DNA of 64,000 nucleotides from Hygrocybe punicea (lineage: Eukaryota > Basidiomycota > Agaricomycetes > Agaricales > Hygrophoraceae), in the NCBI GenBank assembly GCA_963556145.1, contig OY744472.1, positions 4,898,001 through 4,962,000 on the forward strand, in the 5' to 3' direction. Shown in pieces: positions 23,395-34,333 of this stretch. The translations under genes and the position numbers were made by a program. The notes under the pieces were generated by a model. That model had not been told where the DNA came from, made no database searches, and worked only from the letters and a program-made list of their open reading frames with translations. Every line of letters starts with the position of its first letter. The stretch's first letter is position 1.

Positions 23395-24020
23395 TTAGGG
23401 AGTACCGAGAATAACCCAGTTGTCCTCGTCGCAATCGTAGTCGCTCTCGGAGATCTCGTCATCCAGGTCATCCAGGTGCCGCATGCGGCTGACAGATGGA
23501 ACCATTACAAAATCTTTAGCGATCCCTTCAATCACCAAAACGTCTCGTCCAAGGTCGCATATTCAGAAGTGTTAGAAAACTCACCCTTGTATCGCTTGCG
23601 CTCGGGTTTTGCGATGCTGAGCAGGATGGGCCCTAGGTCGACTTGGCACCCTATCGAGTTCGAAACATCCACAACCCAATCGTTCTCGACGCCGTCGTGA
23701 TCAGCGTGACTCATATAGTTCATCGCCTCACGATGCAAGGCAACGACTCTCTGTGCAGACAATTTCTCCCTCCCTGCACGATGTGTCCCACCGTTCATGT
23801 GAAGTTTGGCGCCATAGCAGCCAAACCTCCAAGTATGATGACGCTGCGGATTCCGCGACTGCTTATTCTTTCTGTGATCGCTCTGAGAGAGATGCCAGTT
23901 AGTTTTTTTGAGTGCAGGCGAGAAAAAGATCGCGCTTCTCACATGTTTGTGATGGCGTTGGCGATCGCGCTCGTATGTGCGGAGGATTTTGGAAAGGTGG
24001 TTGTCGATGGCAGAAGCCAT
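23395..24020 (-). CDS. Unknown 164-aa protein, His/Arg-rich with acidic tail
   Basis: Three exons (24020-23943, 23882-23585, 23513-23395) with introns of 60 and 71 bp join in phase. The N-terminus (ASAIDNHLSKILRTYERDRQ, RHHKH) is helical and basic. The middle reads RREAMNY-like and VSNSIGCQVDLGPILLSIAK. The C-terminus is strongly acidic (HLDDLDDEISESDYDCDEDN, WVILGTP). Splicing is supported by the consensus donors GTGAG and by restoration of a long acidic reading frame after the last intron. I do not recognise the family. The basic head and acidic tail could suit nucleic-acid or chromatin contact, but this is a guess. Confidence 0.65.
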
Positions 24021-24802
24021 TGCCAGTGAGAGGTATTTTCAAGAAGGCCTGTTGTTATAGTGCATTGTGAATTTGTGAGTCATTGTGAATCTTGTATAAT
24101 CACAGCCACGGTGCCTTACACTGGCTTACAGGTCAGATCTTCACCAAACGGCTGGATATCATAAACATACCGAGTCCCCCGCTCGTATATTGTAAGACAA
24201 CCTCTTTTTTTTATTACCTGAACTCGTTGAACCATTGGTGATCGCAGACCAACTATAACACCCGCGACCCAGCCAAGCTATCCATGCACCGATACCCTTG
24301 CAGTATACAATACTCCTTTTGGTTGACAGGTACAATTTTATTGCCCCCGATCCCTGGTCAAGCAATGCTGAATTCGCGAGGTGCTCGCTATACATTGTAG
24401 TACTTTGAGCTGTACCATCGGCGAACACATAACTGCAGAGCCTCAACGAAACCGTAACAACCAAGGCATTCTCCGTGAACCACTGAAAGCTCAGGGCCTC
24501 CGGCTGTACATGTGCGCCACAGTTCAAGTTGCCATTTCATTCCGTTCTGGCAGCCTGGGACCGATCTTCTCACGTCCGATCAGGAAACTTTCTCCAACCT
24601 GTACAGTACCGCCTCTTGACGAGCTGGAAATCATTCGTTCACCCAATCACATCCATGTCCAATACCACGATGATTCAGCATAATCGTGACACCCTAAGCA
24701 CACTTTCTCCTTCCGGTAGTAAGCCCGAGCCCTCAAAAATACAAAAGACACTGCCCATGTTCACCACACTACAACTTCTCTTCATCTCGTCCCATCCTTA
24801 CA
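24021..24802. other. Intergenic region
   Basis: No supported gene. The last 100 bp hold the promoter side of the 24803 gene. Confidence 0.4.
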
Positions 24803-25826
24803 ATGCCTTTCTTCCAGAATGCCGCCGATATCAATGCAAACCACGGTACATTCAACGAGGTCGCAGGAAATCAGATCAACCATAACAGCACTGTTTACGG
24901 CCCTGTCGACAATGGGGATACTTTCAATGGCCCCATTTACGGCAGTAACGTGGGTGGTAGGGGAAACACTAACATAATCGACAACAGAGGCCTCAACACC
25001 GGCAGCTGGGGTGAGGTTCCACATTTTGGGTATGCCGTCTTCCTAACTGATGATAATCTTAATCTTCCAGCCACGCAATCTGTGAATCAAGCGGCTGCTC
25101 AGTTTCGTGGTGGTCGTTCCAAGGCAGCACCCACATGTTCCGAAGAACGTGAGCTTCCGGCGGGATATTGCGGCGAGCAAGACGGCTCCTGTGAGAGAAT
25201 ATATATATGCATGGTGTCCTCCCTGCTGATGACGTTCTGATATCCTAGCCACACAATTTGTGAATCAAGCGGCTCAATATACCCATGTAACTGGGCTCGC
25301 CACCGGAGTCACCGCCGGTCCTAATTGGGGTAAGAATCTATACTGCCCCTTTTCAGTCGTCCTTAACTGATGATGGTCTTTTCCTCCAAGCTACGCAACT
25401 CTCACGATATGAGGAACAGGAGGCTGACATTTCTGTTCAGCTTCGTAACATTCTTGCCAGTCGCGACGCCTTACTTGCCAAAAAACGTGTCGACCAACTT
25501 GAAGCTGAACTTGCCGCCGGGCTTGCGGAACTGGCGGCATTGGAAACCCGGGTGCCTGTAATGACACCGGAGACGATCAGTCCCACAACCATCACGCCGC
25601 CAACCACCGGGATTGCCCCAATACCCCCGCCTACTGCAACAATACCGGCAGTCGAGGTAATCTCAATTCTACTACTTTGTTGCTAGAACCCATTGGTGAT
25701 CGTTCCCCATGCTAGGTACGGAAGACTCGCAAAAAATGGACCAAGAGGTTCAGTTTCATCAAGTTTACGCGAAGGTCGAAGCTATCCGTGCCCAAGAACG
25801 TACCGACGAACCTGTCCCCGATCTAG
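24803..25826 (+). CDS. Paralogue of the 21911 gene, repeated-exon protein
   Basis: Exons 24803-25010, 25071-25190, 25249-25329 and 25391-25656 join in phase (225 codons). A last exon is likely but uncertain: a phase-0 acceptor before 25720 gives a short basic tail ending at 25826, while other frames through 25980 are possible. The N-terminus (MPFFQNAADINANHGTFNEV, AGNQIN, FNGPIYGSNVGGRGNTN) matches the 21911 gene. Exons 2, 3 and 4 begin alike (ATQSVNQAA, ATQFVNQAA, ATQLSRYEE), so they arose by exon duplication. Exon 4 encodes a coiled coil (RNILASRDALLAKKRVDQLE) followed by a Pro/Thr-rich stretch. Unknown function; the Asn/Gly/Gln motif could be a self-assembling interaction segment (inference). 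Confidence 0.65.
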
Positions 25827-26647
25827 ACCTAGCGTGGTATGTCTGAAAGTCGAAAATCGGTCCGGTACTGAGCAATTTCTTATATCGTTTTTTTTCCCGA
25901 GGCTGACTTCGTTTTATCTTCGAACCGGTAGATCGCTGCGGATATAGCCACCACAACTATACGAGGAAGTCTCCAGATCCTCGATTCTTGAAACACACAA
26001 TTTTTAAGTGATACCCGAAGTTTTCTTACTAATGATACCCAAGTTTTTATGATACCCCAGATGTCGATTTGATAGACCCTGCCGTGATACCAACTTGAAT
26101 TATCTATTCCCTATCCATATGGCCATCTTGCTATGATTTCCAACAAGTTCAATCCTGGTGACCGCAACCGTTCGTGCCGTCGATACAAGCCATTATTTTT
26201 ACACCGTCTGCACGCCCACCGAGAACTGATTCGTCGACGGCAACCTGGCATTTGCCAACACCAGTCTTTTCTACTCATTGGCATTGCGCAATATCGACGT
26301 AAGATCCCATGTAAGATTCAAAGAGCCATGGGTTTATTGGCATGAAACAACAAGTAAGACATTGTACCTAAGGTCGCATCGAGATATCTGGCAGAAAGGG
26401 GATAGGTATCGCAGGAGCAAATGTGTACTAGTGGTGTCGCAAAATGGGGGAACAAAACAAAAGGAGAGGGAGAGTTGAAAATATCAACACATGTATGATA
26501 AAAAAAATTGCGATGTACTTGGATGAGATGATGGCCGGGATTGAGATGAGAAGTAGATGGACAATGAAAAAAATGCTCAAGACAGGGAGAAAGGCGGCAA
26601 AAGAACAACACTGGATATACGTTCCAGTAAACCCTGGCGGAGCCCGG
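25827..26647. other. Intergenic region
   Basis: It may contain the real terminal exon of the preceding gene: a CGYSHHNYTRKSPDPRFLK reading follows an ACCGGTAG acceptor near 25932. Otherwise it is non-coding, with a purine-rich stretch around 26440-26600. Confidence 0.4.
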
Positions 26648-27735
26648 CTACCGGCGCACGGGATCCAGAAGTGAATCGTCCTGTTCCTCGAGGCTCCTGC
26701 CAAGCTCGCTAACATCCGCCCCAGGGGCCTTTTTTTGCAACAACTCCAACTCCTTTTGGAATGTCAACCGTTTCGCTGGCACGATCGGGTCCCCATCGTC
26801 AGGTGAGCGGCGGTGGCGACTGCGGTGAGGTGACGAGGCGCGCGGGTGCTTAACCCTGTGCAGCGCGGGGAAGAGGAGCCTTGGCGGGCACGCCCCGGTG
26901 GGGGAGAAATCAGGGTGCTCGATGGGGAGGGCTGCGCGTGCGCGTGTGGACGGGGACAGTTGGTACAGTGGATTGGCAAATTCGGCTTTCATGCCACGGC
27001 TGTGCAGTGTGCAGGGAAACACAAGGTGAGAATGGGAATTAAAGAAGAGAAGAGAGACAATGGAAGATGAGAAAGAAAAAGAGAGAGAACGCACAAGACA
27101 TAGGTGATCGTAGGTTTCTCGGCATACTCGGCTGGTGGACTGGGCGTGCGTGGTTCACCGACAAACGAGATGGGTGAGTCTTCTAGGAAGGGATTGTTAG
27201 GCGAGTCTCGGACTGGGCCAAAGGAGTCATCTATGCGCGAGGTGCTCGTGCTCGGTTTTGGTGTGACTGGACGACTGACGTGGATGGTTGTCTGGCGGCG
27301 GGACGGCGGCGGCGAAACTGGGGTTTGGTGTACGGAACGGAAGAGCACAGGGGAAGATGAGATGGAAGGGGAGGGCGACGGCGAACGGGTGCCAGCGCCA
27401 GTGCGGTTTCGATTCCCAGACTTTGCGGACCCCACCCAGAACTCATTCTCCTCTTCCTCTTCCCCTAGTACGTGCTGTCCATCCTCCGCCTGGAGCGACG
27501 TGCGACGTTTCTTGTTCCCGAGTAATAGAACGCCGTTGTCCGAGCCCGAATTATGCCCGTCATCGCTGTCAGAGTCGCTGTCCGTGCCATGTGCGGAGCC
27601 TCTGGAATGCGGGCGCTTGTGATGTGTGCGCGGGGGCGTTGGAAGCGATGCAGTCGAGGCTGATCTTTTGGGCGGACGACGAGGTGAAGCGACAACAACA
27701 GGCGAAGAGTCTAAAACCGCACGGGACTTGGGCAT
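26648..27735 (-). CDS. Probable nuclear protein with conserved YVFRG-FANPLY motif
   Basis: Two exons (27735-27095, 26999-26648) give 330 aa. The intron (GTGCGT...CACAG, 95 bp) joins TYVF to RGMKAEFANPLY, a motif that reads like a conserved core although I cannot name the family. The first two thirds are disordered: basic PRRPPKRSASTASLPTPPR, a DSDSDSDD acidic patch, KKRRTS (possible nuclear signal), EEEEEN and several SP/TP sites that suit proline-directed kinases (SPSPSPSISSSP, SRPVTPKPSTS, RTPSPP). An in-frame ATG lies further upstream at 27813; I chose 27735 because it starts the low-complexity pattern typical of such proteins. It is head-to-head with the FHA gene. Confidence 0.75.
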
Positions 27736-27976
27736 TATCGAGTACGATGAGGAAAGGGGAAGCCGTACAGTCACTGAACAAGGGTTTGACCAAAGCTGAT
27801 TGCCACAGAACAAAGAGAGCCAACTTTATGGTGGACTATTTGGTTTGACACAATTATTTATTGTGTCGACAATAAATAAATAAATAAATAAAATAGTTCG
27901 CACATGACCCAGTTACGTAAATCATATGGTCTGTGCTACGGTGCTTGTTGGTCAACGCTGCCCACGGTCTTGAGCG
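27736..27976. promoter_or_regulatory. Bidirectional promoter region
   Basis: Only 241 bp separate two divergent starts. The segment holds an (AATA)n tract at about 27868-27893, flanked by TTATTTATTGTGTCGACAATAAATAA, an imperfect palindrome centred on GTCGAC. Confidence 0.6.
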
Positions 27977-30636
27977 ATGCCTTCTCCGACGCCATTCTCC
28001 TCTCCGCACAACCAGCCCCAGTTCCCCGCTCTTTACCTGTATCCTCTCAATGATTCCTTCGTTCCGAAGCACATTACCCTCCTCCACAACCAGCACGTCA
28101 AAATTGGACGACAAACCAACGTCAAGACCGTTCCCGCTGAGCGAAATGGCTATTTCGACTCCAAAGTTTTAAGCAGAGCCCATGCAGAAGTTTGGGAGGA
28201 CGGAGGCAAGGTCTGATCTGGTTATTTCTCCATCCTATGTTCCCTGACCAATTGAGCCGAACAAAAAAAAGATTTTCATCAAAGATGTGAAAAGTTCCAA
28301 TGGCACTTTCATAAACGGCGAGCGTCTAAGTCCAGAAGGCCTCGAATCCGATCCGTACGAACTCAAAAGCGACGACATTGTCGTAAGTATTCATTCGGTT
28401 CCTAGTGAGCTATCTCAACGAGATTTTCTTTTTTTTTTGCCAGGAATTTGGGATCGACATCGTTGGCGAAGACAACAAGACCATCATCCATCACAAAGTC
28501 GCCGCCCGCGTCGTATGTGTCTTCACCGAGCAAGATGTCCAGGTCGCCGCGCGCGCCGAGCAGCATCAAAATTCATCAGCCATGGCTGGTATGTCATCAC
28601 AGGCCGGGCCCAGCAACGCCGGAAGCTCCTCCTTCAATTTTTCCAATGGCCAAGCAGGGCCGTCGTCGGGGCAACGCAGACCGCCCATGCAGCAGCAGCA
28701 GGGAATCACTGGCATGGGGGGTATGGGCGGAAGCATGCGACCTCCCGGCAAGAGCGGACTCACCTTTGACCACATTCTTAACCGCCTCCAGGGCGAACTT
28801 CAGAAGAGTCGAGAGACTGGTGCTGAGCTGCATTCCCTGACGGGTGCAATGGGTGATATCCATGATACCCTCGGCGGGGCTTTGGTATGTCTTTGATTTT
28901 ATTTACATGGTAAACTTCTGTCACCAAAACGGCACTGACAGCCTACCAACCAACCTTCTTACCCGCCGTCATTGCCCCCTGTTCGTCCTACGCAGAATCA
29001 AACCGACCAATCTTCCTCACCGGAACAAGACCAACAACCCGTACCTCTTTCTGCACTCGGCGACCTGCAAGCTCAACTTCACGACACCCAGTCCTCGCTC
29101 GCCAACCACATTGACAAAATCCGTGCGTTAGAAGGTGTACTTGCCGAACATGAGGTGATGAAGCGAGAGGTCAATTCTCTACGAGAGTTGATGCAGGAAC
29201 GAAAGCGTGAAGTGGAGTTGATGCATGGTGTAGACCCCCCCGATATGAATCATCATGAGCAACAACAGGAAGATGAGCACAATGGTGAGGATTTTGAATC
29301 TGATGACGATGATGCGAGGAGCATTAGGACTCTCGTGCCCCATGAACTTGAGCGAGTCGACGAGGAAGACGAGGACCAGCTCGTTGCGGAAGAAGAGGAG
29401 GAGGAACGAAGACGGCGGCGCGAGGAACTTGGGCGGCCGCGAACCCCAGAGCCAACGGGTATGGGTCTGATTGAGGAGGACTATGAGATCCATCACCCAT
29501 CGAACATCACGTCCGCATCTGGACAACGCTCCCCATCGCCACCCCATAATCATGATGTACATCCCCAAGAGTCGTCCGTCATTGACGAACTTACTCGCCG
29601 CCTCACCACATTATCCGATCGGCTCGAATCTGCGCTCGAGCTGTCCAGTACCCTTCAAGCGCAACATACCGCCGCACAGAGCACCATATCCGCTCTGGAA
29701 TCCAAGGTTTCCGCCCTTGAATCGCTCGTCCAGACCACTCACGTGCAAGTTCAAGCACAAATGTCCGCGCAGGAAGCAGCTGCCCGCGCCGAAGAGGAAA
29801 AAGCTGCCCGGCTCCCTTTGCAAGAGCAGGCGCAAGAACGTGAATCCCTCACACAGATGTTAAACGAATGGAAGAAATCTGTTGAGGGACAATGGACTAC
29901 CGTCAAGGAAGAGTGGAACCAAGAACGGGAGCGACTCAGCAAGGCGCGGGAGGAGTGGGAGAACAAGGTCAAGTCAGTCGAAGCTGGCCTCGGGTTCACT
30001 GCGGCAAAACTGGATTCAGGGCTCGCGTCGCTGGCAGCGATACAGACCTTTCAACACCATCGACCCCTCGTCAATGGAGACGCCAAACACAACGCGGGCG
30101 GCGGGGGCCTCGTCACACCCCCCAGTCCGCGCAGTCTGTCCTCTGATTCTAACCGGCCACGACAGAGGAGAAAACGCTCTAGCTCGTCACGCGGGCGGAC
30201 CCGATCACTCTCGCGCAGAAACGCGGTTGGTACGGTAGAGTCAGGTGATCTCACTGAGGATAGCAGCAACAGCTGTGTTGCCAGTACATCTGGGTTCCCG
30301 TCGATGTATAAGTCGCGGCCATACTCTCCATCTCTGCCGGACGATCCGGGATATTTAGAATCGCTGGCGAAGCAGACAAAGATGACTGCGGAAGAAGCAG
30401 CACGATCGTTGGCTACGCCAGACCCGTCGGTACAGCTGTCCTCGTCACAGTCCACGATGGACTCTTCAAAATTTGACCGGTCGATTTTGTCGGGGGATGG
30501 AGTACGCCTTACTGTCTGCGCGCTTTCTTTATCTGACTTGCGTTGTCAGCCTCCAATCAGCATGTCAACTGCGGTGGGTGTACTAGTGCTCAGTGTAGCT
30601 GCTGCAGCTGTGCTATGGCGGGTCAAACCCGAGTGA
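27977..30636 (+). CDS. Tail-anchored FHA/coiled-coil protein (Far9/Far10/SLMAP type)
   Basis: Five exons (27977-28210, 28272-28382, 28444-28884, 28996-30501, 30550-30636) give 792 aa. An N-terminal FHA domain (about 20-145) keeps the phosphothreonine-binding residues: G44-R45, S66-R67-x-H69 and N88-G89-T90. A Gln/Gly/Met-rich linker follows, then long coiled coils (about 290-360 and 500-640), Ser/Arg-rich stretches and a C-terminal hydrophobic anchor ([18 protein letters not shown]) with a short tail. This layout is that of yeast Far9/Far10, Sordaria PRO45 and animal SLMAP, the FHA subunit of STRIPAK complexes on ER and nuclear membranes. The last intron (48 bp, no stop, divisible by three) could be retained. 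Confidence 0.9.
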
Positions 30637-31411
30637 AGAGAAAGATCCCCAGAGAGGGAAAATTCCAAAAAAAAAAAACCCAAAACAATCAGCGTTTATT
30701 CCACACGACTGTCCCCTTTCCTTTAATTAATACCTTCTCCTATTTCCTCGTCCCCTCTGTTTTTCGCTCATATTTAATGACCTCTACGATCAAATCAATC
30801 ATGTTTCTGCACGACCACCAAAAATTTAAGCAGTCTTACCAGGCCGGTCAATATTCTGCCTGATTGTCAACGCCGATCATGCTCTGAATTTCGAATACCC
30901 CATGGCCAGTGTTTTTTTTTTTAAAAAATAATGAGTATTCAGCAAATCAGCAGGCAGATTGGCGTTTTGACGTTGGAGCTTCCTCTGTCAGAGGAAACGC
31001 CAGATCCAGGACATCTGCCAGAACAGCTGAAAGCTGGAAAACAAATAAACGGTACCGTATATTCCTCCTCCTGTCACGGGCATGCCACCAGCGTGTTGGT
31101 TCATCAGCTTCCGTCACAGACTCGTGTCCTGCTGAACAAAAAATCAGGTTCGCCCCAAAGTCCGAACATTCCTGGCTGCGCGTGAACGGGGTACCCGGAT
31201 AACGGGGAGCCAGAGGTCGATCGCAGGGCCAGAGAGAAGCTGAGAGCAGGCGGGGCTCCGAATCCGCGTCTGCAGGATAATCTGTAAATGTTTTTTTCTT
31301 TTTTTTTGCTCTCATAAGTGTTCGTGTGCGTATGGGTGCTCCGTATTGTCACTCTCCTCCCCGCCTGCTCTTGCCTGTGTCAGTACAGTATAGTGGGACT
31401 GGCTGGCAATC
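30637..31411. other. Intergenic region with a possible small ORF
   Basis: An 84-codon ORF at 30931-31185 reads IQQISRQIGVLTLELPLSEE and looks protein-like, but no start context, splice site or family supports it. The rest should hold the FHA transcript end and the promoter of the next gene. Confidence 0.35.
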
Positions 31412-33096
31412 ATGGCTTTCAATACCTACACGCAGTACTTCACGAGGTCCAACCTGAGTCTCTCCTTGACAGGGGGTCAATCAACACCCCGTCCGGCTTC
31501 CCAGGCGACATCCACCAGGTCGTCCTTTTCCCTGAAACTGTCAGCCATCGGTGCCAAGATCAGCAGAGCCTTCAGCAGTGACCTGGAGGTTCCGAGGGTG
31601 GCTAGTCCAGGTCAGTAAAAAAAGTGACGTTTTCGACATTTGTGTGTGAGATCTTGGCCTGTTTGAGGCTAGATCAACGTGATAAGGCGCCATCCCATCA
31701 ATTTCCTTGGCCTACTTAAAGCTGATGCCGGATCTGCTTTGTTCCACCATCTCACTCCTCCTCCCCCCTTCAACCACTGTTACACAACGAGCGCAACACT
31801 GACTTCGATGACAGGTGACACCGCAGAAATACCCCGCTCTTTATCCAGAGGAAGAGACGTATATGTCCGTTGGTCGTCATTCTCGCTTCCTTTGTTTGCC
31901 AATCTTATCTTCTCGTCTTATCCAGCAATCTTCTGGCAGAGGAGGTATCGGCAATATCGCCCGAACCTCCAAGTCCAGGGACCCCGTTAAGGGGCCTAAC
32001 GAATTTTCCCCTACTCGTGGGAGGGAGCTTGTGGTGGATGGCACCAAGGTTTGTTTCTTCGTCGCCGATCTCTAAAATATCCCTGCTTCTTACTATTATC
32101 GACAGGTCCATTCCACCGGTCGTGGTGGAGCAGGGAATATTCGTTCTCGTTCTCGAGATCTGAACAACGCTATTGCTGCCGATATAGAATATGAACAGGA
32201 CGTGGTAAAACGTCGCATGGAAGCGGAGAAGACTGCCCTTGTAAGTTATCGTGATCGTGAATTTTTTACTCCCCCCGTTGACCTGCTGACCCCTCAACGT
32301 GTACATAGTACTCCTCTGGCAGAGGAGGCGCAGGCAATATCGCCCGTTCCCGATCTCGGGGCCCGACCTCCATTGTTTCCCCTCCCCCAGTTCATTCAAC
32401 GGGAAGGGGAGGAGCGGGTAACATCGTCGCTGGAAATCCCGCGGACATCAGCGCTTTGGACGACGAGGAGCGTCAGCAGCATGCACATGCGGCAGAAATG
32501 CAAGTACCCCCCCCCCCCGAAAAAAAAAAGAATAGTGGTTTGAGGCTAAATCTCGGTTCGAATATTTTACAGTCATTCCACGGGCCGTGGTGGCAAAGGC
32601 AACATTACACAAACGGCAAGCCCCGGAATCGAGCTTCACTCCCATCAGCACACCGGTCTGGAATCAAGTGGCCGTGGTGGTGCTGGGAACATTCTTCGTA
32701 CCCGATCCCGTTCGCCAGGGCCTGGGATGGAGCTTCGCACTCATTCCACGGGAAGGGGAGGAATAGGTAATATCGCCCCTGGCGATGGTACTGCAGCCGA
32801 CAAGTTGGATTATGAAGAGAGGCAGCAACACGCCCATGCGGAGGAAGTGTAAGCCCCCCAAAAAACTTGGACCGTTATATACTGTATGCTCAAAAATCCG
32901 CTGATCGTATAGTCATTCTTCTGGCCGTGGCGGCGCAGGCAACATCACGCATGCCGCCAGTCCTGCTGTCGAGCATCACGCCCACCATCATACTGGTCCT
33001 GAATCAACCAGCCGCGGTGGCGCCGGGAACATCCTTCCGTCGCTCATTGAAAAAATCCATATCCATCCGAACGACGATGAGCACAACAATGCTTAG
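31412..33096 (+). CDS. DUF3602/Par32-like protein with GRGGxGN repeats
   Basis: Seven exons (31412-31610, 31815-31858, 31926-32048, 32106-32240, 32309-32499, 32573-32848, 32913-33096) give 383 aa. Nine copies of the (S/T)GRGGxGN motif define DUF3602. Yeast Par32 of this family binds ammonium permeases and down-regulates them in response to TORC1 signals; a similar regulatory role here is inference. The protein is otherwise disordered, with two HAHAE-rich acidic/helical segments (DDEERQQHAHAAE, DYEERQQHAHAEE). Exons 3 to 7 each start at or just before a GRGG motif. The intron after exon 5 needs a GC donor (AT|GCAAGT), and a C-run follows directly. Confidence 0.88.
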
Positions 33097-34333
33097 GTCA
33101 TTCATTCCATTATTTTTTTCTTTTCGTTTGCAGTGCTTCGGTTTTTATCTCTGAACTTTTTTTGTTTATTTTCTTTTCCTTATCGTGATTTCGAACTCAT
33201 TCGTTATGCTCGTTGTAATTGTGGAACTCCGGAATGGAACCTTTTGTGATTTCAGAATATTCAATTTGATTTTTTTCCTTTTCCCCAAAACAAACGGTAG
33301 CTTCCCGCAATAATGTTGGCACATTCCCTTCCAGACGATAAACACGTTCATCATTGGCGAGCCTAGGCAACGGTACTCAGGCTGGTCGGCTAGCTATAGG
33401 ATATATTGGGTGCGGCTCAGGAGTTGAAGGAATTTCTATTGTTGATGGATCATCAATGCATTTTTCACGAGAATATGTAGATAGATAAATTCAAATGTTT
33501 GGGGAGGGGGTTCTGTTCAAAGTTTGCGACTCGGAGAATGTTACATTCGAATTCGAATTTAGATGTTCCAATTGGCCAAGTTTGGTAGGAACGAATTGGA
33601 CAATTATAGATGAGCTTAGCTACCTATCAATGATATGTAGCAACCTCCCTATCAGTCCCTATCCCACAGCGGTCGTACGCGAACGGGCATGAAGCGGGGA
33701 AGCCTTGAAGGCTCGGAATTAAATCAATTGATACGCGGCGGAGGCCTTCTTCTTGAGACAACTTCGTGAAAATCAGAAGGCAAGAAGCACCAGACCCGAG
33801 ATGACCAGGTAGCCGGGAGAACATAAGGGTTGCCGGGAGACAATTCTGAGCATGGTGAACTTGAAAGATGTCGGGATTTATCTTGTTACACCTTTTCTTT
33901 TATTTATACACACACATAGGGCAAACCAATAGCTTGATGTGGCAGGATCACTTAGCTGGGTTATTAATAATAACGTGTGGTTTTGTTCCGAGCTGGCGGC
34001 TGCCCGTTGTATAAGTAGGACTAAAGGTCAGGCAAGCACACGAGTGAGCAGTATAGAAATTTTCCCCATACCTTAACACAATACGTGGTCGCGCGACTCG
34101 CGTCAGAGACTGATTTGAGAGGAGTGATTGTTTGGATGATACACATCAGACTTTGCCAGTCAAGAATGAAAAGGAGGCGGAGGATTCAAAGTTTCATAAA
34201 AAAAAAGATACTACTGTCCAATACAGCCATAGGGCTCCAAGCTAACCCTGACACTGGAACGTGAAGCCTACAGAAGAGCACTCGTGTTACATCATGATGG
34301 ATAAGGTTGAGTACTTATTAGACATCTGTTCCA
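33097..34333. other. Intergenic region
   Basis: No ORF above 70 codons shows coding character and no RNA gene was recognised. T-rich stretches occur near 33100-33200. Confidence 0.5.

Noticed and set aside
29179..29568. Hydrophobic minus-strand ORF opposite the FHA gene
   Set aside because: Antisense shadow of the acidic coiled-coil region (Glu/Asp codons read as Leu/Phe/Ile).
34021..34320. Search for tRNA or other RNA genes in gene-free stretches
   Set aside because: No cloverleaf with GGTTCGAATC-type arm and no rRNA sequence was found anywhere in the window.
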